Source: an uncultured Oscillospiraceae bacterium (GTDB taxonomy: Bacteria > Bacillota > Clostridia > Oscillospirales > Oscillospiraceae). Taken from it: DNA of 5,603 nucleotides. How positions within the stretch are numbered: the stretch's first letter is position 1; each line of letters starts with the position of its first letter. Of this stretch, positions 1 to 5,560 are shown one piece after another. Location: contig CAAERF010000593.1 in assembly GCA_900758315.1 (NCBI GenBank), forward strand, positions 1-5,603. The letters run 5' to 3'. Under the pieces are notes generated by a model that was not told the origin of the DNA, searched no databases, and saw only the letters and a program-made list of their open reading frames with translations. Made by a program: the position numbers and the translations under genes.

Positions 1-173
1 CCAAAGTTCTTGCTGTAGCACTTATAAGCCCATTGACCAGCTTGGCCGGGTTCCCATTGGTTTGCCCAAATCGTTTTGAATCTTTCGGAACAACGCTCTA
101 ATCCAACGCGGAAACCGCCAACGCCGGCAAATAGCTCGACAACACGGATATCGCTATTTGCTGACACTTTCAT
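1..173 (-). CDS. DNA (cytosine-5-)-methyltransferase, N-terminal fragment
   Basis: This is the 5' end of a gene that leaves the window on the left; 57 codons are visible. The product should transfer a methyl group from S-adenosylmethionine to carbon 5 of cytosine. The protein shows the family's motif I at about residues 13-21 (ELFAGVGGF), followed by GLE and by a WANQWEP stretch at 36-42 that fits motif II. The ATG at 173 has a GAGG-type site a few bases upstream. Only about a dozen residues precede motif I, so there is no room for the N-terminal helix-turn-helix found in self-repressing methyltransferases such as M.SsoII. Because it lies divergent to a Sau3AI-like nuclease, I infer GATC specificity with 5mC protection. 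The target recognition domain is outside the window, so the specificity is not shown directly. It is left out of the predicted open reading frames only because it is truncated. Confidence 0.93.
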   Translation of the reverse strand, partial: MKVSANSDIRVVELFAGVGGFRVGLERCSERFKTIWANQWEPGQAGQWAYKCYSKNF

Positions 174-184
174 AACACCTCGTT

Positions 185-214
185 TTGTGATATACTTAGT
201 AATAAGTATACAAT
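185..214 (+). promoter_or_regulatory. Candidate rightward promoter for the endonuclease operon
   Basis: TTGTGA (185-190) and TACAAT (209-214) are separated by 18 bp on the plus strand. This is the best rightward -35/-10 pair I found, though only a moderate match. The palindrome at 191-210 fills the spacer, so one bound protein could affect both this promoter and the proximal leftward one. A weaker alternative is TATGAT at 297-302, a good -10 box with no convincing -35 box. Used from here, the endonuclease mRNA would have a leader of about 140 bases. Confidence 0.35.
191..210. promoter_or_regulatory. Perfect 8-bp palindrome, probable operator
   Basis: TATACTTA (191-198) and TAAGTATA (203-210) are perfect reverse complements around a GTAA centre. 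The right arm includes the -10 box of the proximal methyltransferase promoter, the usual place for a dimeric repressor site. No controller (C) protein gene is visible in the window, so the binder would have to be encoded elsewhere or be one of the system's own proteins. Confidence 0.55.
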
Positions 215-233
215 TTTTCGTTAAAAAGATCAA
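205..233 (-). promoter_or_regulatory. Proximal leftward promoter of the methyltransferase gene
   Basis: On the minus strand, TTGATC (-35, 233-228) and TATACT (-10, 210-205) are separated by exactly 17 bp. Transcription would start near 198, about 25 bases before the methyltransferase ATG. The -35 hexamer contains a GATC, the presumed target of the methyltransferase it would drive. The -10 box is one arm of a palindrome. This is a pattern-based call with no transcription evidence. Confidence 0.72.
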
Positions 234-252
234 GACTTTTTTGAAAGTTTTT

Positions 253-289
253 ATAGAAAGCCTTTCTTTTATATCGGTGGGCTTTCTAT
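253..289. repeat. 10-bp inverted repeat in the restriction-modification leader
   Basis: ATAGAAAGCC (253-262) is perfectly complementary to GGCTTTCTAT (280-289), with a 17-base loop. A nested CTTTCT at 262-267 could compete for the AGAAAG arm, giving alternative pairings. Neither side is followed by a T-run, so it is not an intrinsic terminator. It lies in the predicted leader of the rightward transcript and of the distal leftward transcript, so it could be an RNA hairpin or a protein-binding site. Confidence 0.55.
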
Positions 290-300
290 GGCTCGATATG

Positions 301-329
301 ATTATAGCAAAAATAGATAAAAAGATCAA
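301..329 (-). promoter_or_regulatory. Distal leftward promoter of the methyltransferase gene
   Basis: On the minus strand, TTGATC (-35, 329-324) is followed after 17 bp by a perfect TATAAT (-10, 306-301). Transcription would start near 294, giving a leader of about 120 bases that passes through the 253-289 inverted repeat. Again the -35 box contains GATC. The -35 box lies only about 12 bp upstream of the endonuclease ribosome binding site, so leftward initiation here could interfere with rightward transcription of the nuclease gene. Confidence 0.72.
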
Positions 330-359
330 GCTATTTTTTTGAGGAGGTCAAGAGGTGTG

Positions 360-1712
360 ATGGAGCAGCGGAAGTACAAGACCAAGCAGGAAGTTCTCAT
401 TCGCGGACAGGAAGCGGTGGGTAAAACGCTGGGCGAGATCGACAAGACCGGGCGTATCGCCACAGGTAAAGGTGCAATCGGCACGGTGGTAGAAGAAAGC
501 TGGTTCGGGTACAAGCCCAATAGCAAACCCGCCCCGGACTTTGAAGAAGCTGGCGTGGAGCTGAAAGTGACTCCCTATCGCCGGACACCTCGTGGCATTC
601 AGGCCAAGGAGCGGTTGGTCTGCGATATGCTGAACTATGAAGAAGAATATGGCAAGACCTTCGCAACCAGTGCTTTCTGGACAAAGTGCGCCTGTATGCT
701 CCTGATGTCCTATGAACACAAGGATGGTGTTCCAAAAGTCGATTTCACCATCGACAAGGCGGTGCTGTTCCAGTTTCCGGACGAAGATTTAGAGGTCATC
801 CGTAATGACTGGAAGATCTTGATGGAAAAGATCAAGGCAGGACAGGCACACCTGATCAGTGAGGGCGATACCATGTATCTGGCAGCATGTCCGAAAGGCC
901 GCAACTCGCAGGATACCCGGTCGCAGCCATTCAGCCCTATCCCGGCCATGAAGCGGGCGTACTCGCTGAAGTCCAGCTATATGACGCAGATCCTGCGGCG
1001 GTACATCTTCGGGGACGAACCCTGCGAGAAGATCATCAAAGACCCGGCAGCGTTAAGAACGACCAGCTTTGAGGACTGGTTCAGCGCAAAAGTCCGGCCT
1101 TATGTGGGAATGAGCAGGACGGAACTTAAGGCACGGCTGGGCGTAGAAACGAATGCCAAGAACCTCAACGAGCTTTTAGTGGCAGCGATGCTTGGCGTGA
1201 AAGGGCATCTGTCGAACACAGAGGAATTCCAAAAGGCAGGCATCCAACTCAAGACCATCGCCATTGAACCGAATGGCAGTATAAAAGAGAGTATGTCCTT
1301 CCCTGTGATGAACTTCTGTGCAATGATGAACGAAACATGGGAAGAGTCTGCGCTCTATGACCTTCTTGCACCGACCAAATTCCTGTTCATCATCTTCCAA
1401 AAGTCGAGGGACGGCGAGTGCTACTTTCAGAGGGTGAAATTCTGGAATATCCCGGCAGAGGATCTGGAAGAGGTGCATCATGTGTGGCAGCGTACGGTCG
1501 ATACCCTGCGGGAGGGCGTTCACATCTGGAAAGATGCCAGCGGGCGGAATCGCAATAACTTGCCCAAGGCGTCGGAAAGCCGTGTGGCTCACGTTCGCCC
1601 CCATGGGCGGGATAGTACGGATACCGCGCCCCTGCCTACGGGTGGTTCCATGACGAAGCAGTGCTTCTGGCTGAACAATTCGTATGTTGCGGAGCAGATA
1701 AAGGAAGTATAA
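360..1712 (+). CDS. Sau3AI-like type II restriction endonuclease (MutH family, GATC)
   Basis: This predicted 450-aa enzyme should cut unmethylated GATC DNA. The N-terminal half carries the MutH/Sau3AI core: GKGAIG at 36-41, a Glu at 45/46, then SKPAPDF and GVELK, placing D60, E67 and K69. The D-x6-E-x-K spacing equals that of E. coli MutH (D70, E77, K79). Length and two-domain layout match Sau3AI (about 490 aa). The C-terminal half repeats a MutH-like pattern near residues 275-305, but with EF in place of DF and QLK in place of ELK. It is therefore likely a catalytically dead DNA-binding or allosteric copy, as known for Sau3AI. ATG 360 is chosen; GTG 357 is equally possible given AGGAGG at 342-347. 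A TTG at 339 lies upstream of that site and is not a credible start. GATC is inferred from the family. Confidence 0.9.
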   Translation: MEQRKYKTKQEVLIRGQEAVGKTLGEIDKTGRIATGKGAIGTVVEESWFGYKPNSKPAPDFEEAGVELKVTPYRRTPRGIQAKERLVCDMLNYEEEYGKTFATSAFWTKCACMLLMSYEHKDGVPKVDFTIDKAVLFQFPDEDLEVIRNDWKILMEKIKAGQAHLISEGDTMYLAACPKGRNSQDTRSQPFSPIPAMKRAYSLKSSYMTQILRRYIFGDEPCEKIIKDPAALRTTSFEDWFSAKVRPYVGMSRTELKARLGVETNAKNLNELLVAAMLGVKGHLSNTEEFQKAGIQLKTIAIEPNGSIKESMSFPVMNFCAMMNETWEESALYDLLAPTKFLFIIFQKSRDGECYFQRVKFWNIPAEDLEEVHHVWQRTVDTLREGVHIWKDASGRNRNNLPKASESRVAHVRPHGRDSTDTAPLPTGGSMTKQCFWLNNSYVAEQIKEV

Positions 1713-1713
1713 A

Positions 1714-2841
1714 ATGGCAGGATATGTATTTGCTATCGGCGGGGATACCGAGATAATAAAGATCTGTGCAGAACGAGGGGTTTATGCGACCCGGTTGAAC
1801 AGTTTGGCTTCAAGACCGTTTGAGGCAACGCTGGCGGATTATGTGTCCATGAAACCGGGAGATAATGTTTACTTTTTTAGTGAGCGTAAAATCTATGGTA
1901 TCGGAGAATTAGTTGCAATCGGGCCGGATTGCAAGTACTCGAATTTTCCGGGTTCCTCAACTTGCGCAGCGGTAGATTACGCAGATGTGAGGGATGACCT
2001 GTTGGTCGATTCTGGTGAGGATAGTGTCTGGTACCGATGGTTATGCACTTTTAAGGCATCGCCGTACTTTTTTGAGGAAGGAATCGACACCGATGAGGTG
2101 CTGGTCTATAAACCGAACACGTTCAAGATGCTTCGTGCCTTTTGGAACGTCTCGTTTATAAAATTGGGCGATGAAGAAAACGAGTCCCTGAAAGAGATAT
2201 TATTGCTTCGGCATCAGCAAGAAATGCAAACAGGTCAGCGTGTTTGGGAAAGAAATGAAGAGATGCATGACCTGATAGGTGCACATGAGTTAGACCGATA
2301 TTTGATCAAACCGGAGAGGTTGCTTTGCAACTGTGTAAGAGCAGATAGGGTGAAACATGAAATGGCCCTAGAGGTATCGGTCGTTTATGACTTATGTAAT
2401 GAGGGAATCCCGAATCTTGGCAGATGGGATTATGTGTCCCATCAAGTGGTAGCATCTCCGTTCAAGCCTATCAATTATATGGATAAGATCGATGTGTTTG
2501 CTGCGAGATATTTGGAGGGGACAAGGATCCCGTGCCAATATTTGACCATTGAACTGAAGAAAGATAAGGCAGAAAAGTCGACGATAGACCAAGTCTTGAA
2601 ATACGTTGATTGGGTGTGTGCAGAGTATGCGTATGGTGACTATGAAATGATAGAAGCCTGTATCATCGCAGCAGATTATGAGGATGATCTGAACGAGTAC
2701 TATCGAGAAGTTGTACGACGGTACTATACGCTTGGAAGTCACCCGGTCCGCAATAAACAATGGAATCGGCTGAAGCTTTTGCGGTACAGCTGCATCGACA
2801 ATAGGATCGTTTATGAGGATGTGACACCTCAGATACGGTGA
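1714..2841 (+). CDS. EVE/PUA-like domain fused to PD-(D/E)xK nuclease
   Basis: This 375-aa protein has no name I recognise. The start has AAGGAAG six bases upstream and lies one base after the endonuclease stop, so the two are almost certainly cotranscribed. Residues 1 to about 150 look like an EVE/PUA-type domain: a GYVFAIGG opening, then MKPGDNVYFF and KIYGIGEL at about 46-66, the GD-x-VYFF followed by GxGE pattern of modified-base-reading folds. Residues about 195-325 fit a PD-(D/E)xK nuclease: E220, D260 in MDKID, E280-L-K282 in YLTIELKK, and Q293-xxx-Y297, similar in layout to the NucS/DUF91 C-terminal domain. The nuclease call is fairly firm; the EVE-like call is tentative. Possible roles are a modification-dependent nuclease, a helper for the GATC system, or a mismatch nuclease like NucS. 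Substrate is unknown. Confidence 0.72.
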   Translation: MAGYVFAIGGDTEIIKICAERGVYATRLNSLASRPFEATLADYVSMKPGDNVYFFSERKIYGIGELVAIGPDCKYSNFPGSSTCAAVDYADVRDDLLVDSGEDSVWYRWLCTFKASPYFFEEGIDTDEVLVYKPNTFKMLRAFWNVSFIKLGDEENESLKEILLLRHQQEMQTGQRVWERNEEMHDLIGAHELDRYLIKPERLLCNCVRADRVKHEMALEVSVVYDLCNEGIPNLGRWDYVSHQVVASPFKPINYMDKIDVFAARYLEGTRIPCQYLTIELKKDKAEKSTIDQVLKYVDWVCAEYAYGDYEMIEACIIAADYEDDLNEYYREVVRRYYTLGSHPVRNKQWNRLKLLRYSCIDNRIVYEDVTPQIR

Positions 2842-2850
2842 TAAAACCAA

Positions 2851-3300
2851 ATGAAACATCCCAAATCATATGACACGACCCCGGAAACATCCAAACGGAT
2901 GTCTCGTGTCCACCTGAAGCAAGGCAAGGCGGAAGTCCTTTTGGCAAAGCGTCTATGGCATCTAGGATTTAGATATAGGTTGAATGACAAGCGGCTCCCC
3001 GGCTCTCCTGATATCGCTATCCTAAAATATAATATCGCCATCTTCGTGGATGGCGAGTTTTGGCATGGGCAGAACTGGGAGAAACGCAAGCTAAAGCTGA
3101 AACGTAACCGGAAGTACTGGATAGCCAAAATCGAGGAGAATATCGCACGGGATATTCGAAACGACAAGGATTTAAGGGCGAGGGACTGGTATGTTATCCA
3201 CTTCTGGGAGAAGGAAGTGCTGAAAGATACGGATGGGTGTGTTGATACTGTGAGAGAATTGATGGAGCAACGAATCGAAGAGGTTGAAGAGAACAAATAG
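2851..3300 (+). CDS. vsr: Vsr-type very short patch repair endonuclease, zinc-ligand-lacking variant
   Basis: This 149-aa protein is close to the usual Vsr length. Vsr nicks beside the T of T:G mismatches that arise when 5-methylcytosine deaminates, which suits a neighbour of a C5-methyltransferase. The family pattern is clear: TPETSKRMSRV at 10-20, E28 in KAE, LPGSPD with D54, and FWHG with H72. The spacings E28-D54 (26) and D54-H72 (18) equal those of E. coli Vsr E25, D51 and H69. The structural zinc ligands are absent: DGEFWHGQNW has E69, Q74 and W76 where E. coli has Cys, His and Cys, and the late WEC is WEK here. The ATG follows GGTGA (2837-2841), which overlaps the previous gene's stop, suggesting translational coupling. 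Target context is probably GATC, by inference from the neighbours. Confidence 0.9.
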   Translation: MKHPKSYDTTPETSKRMSRVHLKQGKAEVLLAKRLWHLGFRYRLNDKRLPGSPDIAILKYNIAIFVDGEFWHGQNWEKRKLKLKRNRKYWIAKIEENIARDIRNDKDLRARDWYVIHFWEKEVLKDTDGCVDTVRELMEQRIEEVEENK

Positions 3301-3318
3301 ATTTAGGAGGAGCATTAA

Positions 3319-4155
3319 ATGAATTTATATGTTGCTGAACAGGAGTTTGATGAACGAGGAGAAACAACTATAAAAACTGTTAGCGAGATATCACAAGACG
3401 AATTGAATGCACTGAATGAAGCATTTTCATTTTGTGGAGTATCACATACAATTACAGAGATAAGAGATATTGTTATTGAAAATGGTGCGGCTTTCAAAAA
3501 ATGGATGACTCCGAAGAATCTAAAAAGCCAATATGATAATAAAATGTCTCCAGAAGAACTCGTTCGGACAGCGAATAAGCTGATTCTAAACTATGCAACA
3601 TCAACAAAAACTTATATTGATATTGAAACTAGGATCTTGGCCCAAAATGAAACAAAGTCTAAGAGGACGTTGGAATCACTTACGCATGAACTTTATGATA
3701 AATATATGGAATATCGATTTTGGGCAATGTTTAGAAATTATGTGGTTCATTGCGCATTCCCGTATACTATTTTTCATGCGGATGAGAAAAATGGGATTCA
3801 ACTAATATGTACGAAAGAGCATCTTTTGGAATATAAAAAATGGAAACATGTAGAAGCGGACATTAAACAAATGGACGCGATAATAGATTTACCACAGTTG
3901 GTTGATGGTATGAATAATATCATCGAAGCTTTATATATGGACTTTTATGCAAGATTTGGAAAAAGAATCATAGATGGAGTTTCGTGCTATGCTGCATTTT
4001 GCAGAAAATATAAGGTAAAGAATCCAATTGTTTTAAAATCAAATGGAACGAAGAATATAAATGAATTAAAGGCGCAACCGCTAATGGCAAGTGAACTTTT
4101 TAGAGCGTTTGATATATTAAAGAATAACCCGACGGTTCATATCAATATTGTTTGA
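3319..4155 (+). CDS. Unrecognised protein with HEPN-like RNxxxH motif
   Basis: I do not recognise this 278-aa family. AGGAGG (3305-3310) sits eight bases before the ATG, and the gene begins 18 bases after the vsr stop. The most informative stretch is about 125-150, a probable amphipathic helix ending in FRNYVVHC, with R139, N140 and H144. RNxxxH is the catalytic signature of many HEPN ribonucleases found in abortive-infection and toxin-antitoxin systems. No signal peptide or membrane segment is evident, so it is probably cytoplasmic. Base composition is clearly more A+T-rich than the four genes to its left and matches the next gene, suggesting a separately acquired pair. A HEPN RNase effector or sensor is a hypothesis from one motif; the rest of the protein gives no fold that I can name. 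Confidence 0.7.
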   Translation: MNLYVAEQEFDERGETTIKTVSEISQDELNALNEAFSFCGVSHTITEIRDIVIENGAAFKKWMTPKNLKSQYDNKMSPEELVRTANKLILNYATSTKTYIDIETRILAQNETKSKRTLESLTHELYDKYMEYRFWAMFRNYVVHCAFPYTIFHADEKNGIQLICTKEHLLEYKKWKHVEADIKQMDAIIDLPQLVDGMNNIIEALYMDFYARFGKRIIDGVSCYAAFCRKYKVKNPIVLKSNGTKNINELKAQPLMASELFRAFDILKNNPTVHINIV

Positions 4156-4165
4156 GAGAAATTTT

Positions 4166-4996
4166 ATGCGAAACATTGAGATGACATACCATGATGTCTA
4201 TTATTACTGCAATATTATAGACAATCTGCTCTATTGCTTTACTTCTTCGATAGATTGGATTAGTACTGGTGCTCAATTTACCGAGCCATTTTATGAAGAG
4301 GACAACGAAGATTTTTCTAAGTGGACTTCACTTCATGGCTTTTGTGATTTCGTAATACGCAGACTGCTATTTAAAGATGAACATGAGCAATTGGAAAAAA
4401 TACAGGAAAGATATGATGAACTTGAAATTGCAAATAAAGAGGAACGGCTAAAAAGAGCGTTTAATGACAGTGGAAGCAAGGATTATAATTTGGAAGTAGA
4501 TAATATCTTTAAGATATATAGGATACCACACGAACCATTCTTTTCATATTTGATAACACATGAAGTTGAATCTTTTGTAGACGCATACGACGATTTTACA
4601 ATGTATGATGACGAATTAGACGATGCGATAGAACATTTATCAAGGGAACTTTTCTATATTCTTTTTCAAAATCGGATGTTTCTGTATAGATTTAATTTGT
4701 ATATGGCAAACGCAAATCCAACGACTAGAAAACGGTGCTATATACCTAAATGGGTGAAAAATGCGGTAAGATATAGAGACCGAAATAGGTGTGTATGCTG
4801 TGGAAAAGATTTATCAGGCGGATGGGATTGTGAAGATGAAGAATCTGTACACTTTGACCATATGGTTTCGCTTTATGCCGGTGGATTAAATGATTTGTGT
4901 AATATTCAGCTTCTTTGTAGTAGCTGTAACATAAAAAAGTCTGATGGCTCGTATACAAGGCAGACATACAAAGACTGGTACGATTTTGAAGGATGA
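4166..4996 (+). CDS. HNH endonuclease domain protein with novel N-terminus
   Basis: This 276-aa protein carries a C-terminal HNH nuclease domain (about residues 195-270): RCVCC with C209 and C212, FDHMVSLYAGG with D231 and H232, NIQLL with N246, and CSSCN with C251, C254 and N255. The two CxxC pairs should bind structural zinc, and H232 should be the general base. Residues 1-190 are acidic, largely helical in appearance, and not recognised; they probably sense or bind a partner. ATG 4166 is preferred, with GAGAG upstream and 10 bases after the previous stop. A TTG at 4148 would overlap the upstream gene but has no better site. The similar A+T-rich composition and close spacing pair it with the RNxxxH gene. 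DNA cleavage is likely from the domain; a defence role is inferred from context. Confidence 0.85.
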   Translation: MRNIEMTYHDVYYYCNIIDNLLYCFTSSIDWISTGAQFTEPFYEEDNEDFSKWTSLHGFCDFVIRRLLFKDEHEQLEKIQERYDELEIANKEERLKRAFNDSGSKDYNLEVDNIFKIYRIPHEPFFSYLITHEVESFVDAYDDFTMYDDELDDAIEHLSRELFYILFQNRMFLYRFNLYMANANPTTRKRCYIPKWVKNAVRYRDRNRCVCCGKDLSGGWDCEDEESVHFDHMVSLYAGGLNDLCNIQLLCSSCNIKKSDGSYTRQTYKDWYDFEG

Positions 4997-5020
4997 AAGC
5001 ATAGAACTTAATTCTTATAT

Positions 5021-5118
5021 GCTGACACTCTTGGATTTGCGCTGAATTTACGCTGACTTTCCGGGATTTACACTGAAAATACGCTGACTTGGCATAGTTT
5101 ACGCTGAATTTACGCTGA
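5021..5118. repeat. 31-bp-period tandem array of GCTGA boxes
   Basis: GCTGA boxes (one is ACTGA) begin at 5021, 5041, 5052, 5072, 5083, 5103 and 5114. Spacings alternate 20, 11, 20, 11, 20, 11, so the unit is 31 bp, repeated three times plus a partial fourth. Five of the six boxes after the first are preceded by TTTAC, TTTGC or AATAC-like sequence. The 11-bp short unit is best conserved (GCTGAATTTAC at 5041-5051 and 5103-5113). The 20-bp unit keeps its ends but varies in the middle. It lies just after the HNH gene and directly abuts the terminator. Function unknown: protein-binding iterons or an element-end sequence are possible. Confidence 0.8.
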
Positions 5119-5158
5119 AAAACGCGCGCCGCGCGATTAGCATTTTGCCGCGCGTTTT
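5119..5158. terminator. Bidirectional intrinsic terminator
   Basis: AAAACGCGCG (5119-5128) and CGCGCGTTTT (5149-5158) form a perfect 10-bp stem around a 20-base loop. The T-run follows the stem rightward, and the A-run gives a T-run on the minus strand, so it can stop transcripts both ways. This fits its place between two convergent genes: the HNH gene from the left and the small gene from the right. Confidence 0.78.
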
Positions 5159-5165
5159 CTAAGGT

Positions 5166-5414
5166 TCAATCTTCCAGCCTGCCGTGGTCACACCCCAGCA
5201 ATAGGTAGTGCCCCATCTCCCCTCTCAGCACCATCTGGGCATACTCCAAGGGCTTATTGTAGAGCAACCAGTCCAGCTCTGCCCGCTGTGCTGGGGTGCT
5301 GCCGTATTCGTCCTCCACAGCGATGCAGTCAATGGCAAGGGTGGTGCCATCCTCGAACCGGGCTTCCACCCGGTTGGTGTCCATGTTGTAGCGGCAGGAA
5401 AGCAATTTTGTCAT
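5166..5414 (-). CDS. DUF6061-like small protein
   Basis: This 82-aa protein of unknown function resembles the DUF6061 family as I remember it: an opening KLLSCRYNMDTNRVEARFEDG, then IDCIAVEDE, a QRAELDWLLYN segment, and a final YAQMVL region. I associate the family with conjugative and other mobile elements of Clostridia; that is from memory and no search was made. ATG 5414 is chosen because GGAGG (5427-5423) lies eight bases upstream; a TTG five codons earlier overlaps that site and is unlikely. The gene is clearly more G+C-rich than the two genes to its left and faces them across a shared terminator, so it probably belongs to the surrounding element rather than to the defence operon. No membrane segment, signal or catalytic motif is visible. 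Confidence 0.8.
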   Translation of the reverse strand: MTKLLSCRYNMDTNRVEARFEDGTTLAIDCIAVEDEYGSTPAQRAELDWLLYNKPLEYAQMVLRGEMGHYLLLGCDHGRLED

Positions 5415-5515
5415 AATAGTATCCTCCAAGACTTGATTTTTGGTGTGCGGTCACTCGAACCAATGCCGTCAAGTCGTTGTCGGATAAGTCGATTTTTCAT
5501 TTGTCTGAGAGTAAG

Positions 5516-5548
5516 TGCACGGTTTCTGCACGGTTTTTGCACGGTTTC
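5516..5548. repeat. Three 11-bp direct repeats (TGCACGGTTTC)
   Basis: TGCACGGTTTC/T is repeated head to tail at 5516, 5527 and 5538. The 11-bp period puts each copy about one helical turn apart, on the same DNA face. This is the pattern of iterons bound by an initiator or a cooperative regulator. It lies about 100 bp upstream of the leftward small gene, with no gene visible between it and the window end. Confidence 0.7.
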
Positions 5549-5560
5549 AAAACGTGCAAA
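5536..5560. repeat. 8-bp inverted repeat and further GTGCAAA copies
   Basis: TTTGCACG (5536-5543) pairs with CGTGCAAA (5553-5560) around a 9-base loop, re-using the third 11-bp repeat as its left arm. More copies of the same core follow: GTGCAAA at 5563, TTGCAAA at 5573, and AAAGGGTGCA at 5558 and again at 5587. The stretch from 5430 to 5603 has no credible gene and is best read as a regulatory or replication-type region that continues past the window. Confidence 0.6.

Larger units (their letters stand above)
222..330. repeat. 13-bp direct repeat carrying GATC (two copies)
   Basis: TAAAAAGATCAAG occurs at 222-234 and again at 318-330, each followed closely by a T-tract and GA. Each copy supplies the -35 box of one leftward promoter. 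These are the only two GATC sequences between the two divergent genes. The matching arrangement suggests a duplicated promoter element that has been kept, rather than chance A/T-rich similarity. Confidence 0.75.

Noticed and set aside
253..289. Intrinsic terminator
   Set aside because: The inverted repeat has no T-run after it on either strand.
76..342. Rightward 88-codon reading frame
   Set aside because: It overlaps the start of the methyltransferase on the other strand and runs through the promoter region. It has no ribosome binding site and low-complexity A/T-rich coding.
339..359. TTG start for the endonuclease at 339
   Set aside because: AGGAGG (342-347) would then be inside the coding region. 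The GTG or ATG at 357-362 has the correct position relative to it.
348..1604. Several leftward reading frames inside the endonuclease gene (348-719, 397-735, 710-949, 1176-1604)
   Set aside because: They lie opposite a protein with clear MutH-family motifs and show no recognisable domains or start signals. They are reverse-frame shadows.
2392..3296. Leftward reading frames at 2392-2859, 2663-2947 and 2829-3296
   Set aside because: They are antisense to the PD-(D/E)xK and Vsr genes, whose motifs are convincing. The antisense products are rich in Ser, Cys and Phe, as expected of shadows.
5021..5118. CRISPR array
   Set aside because: The repeated boxes are only 5-11 bp and the intervals are 11 or 20 bp with shared ends. 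There are no long conserved repeats and no unique spacers of normal size.
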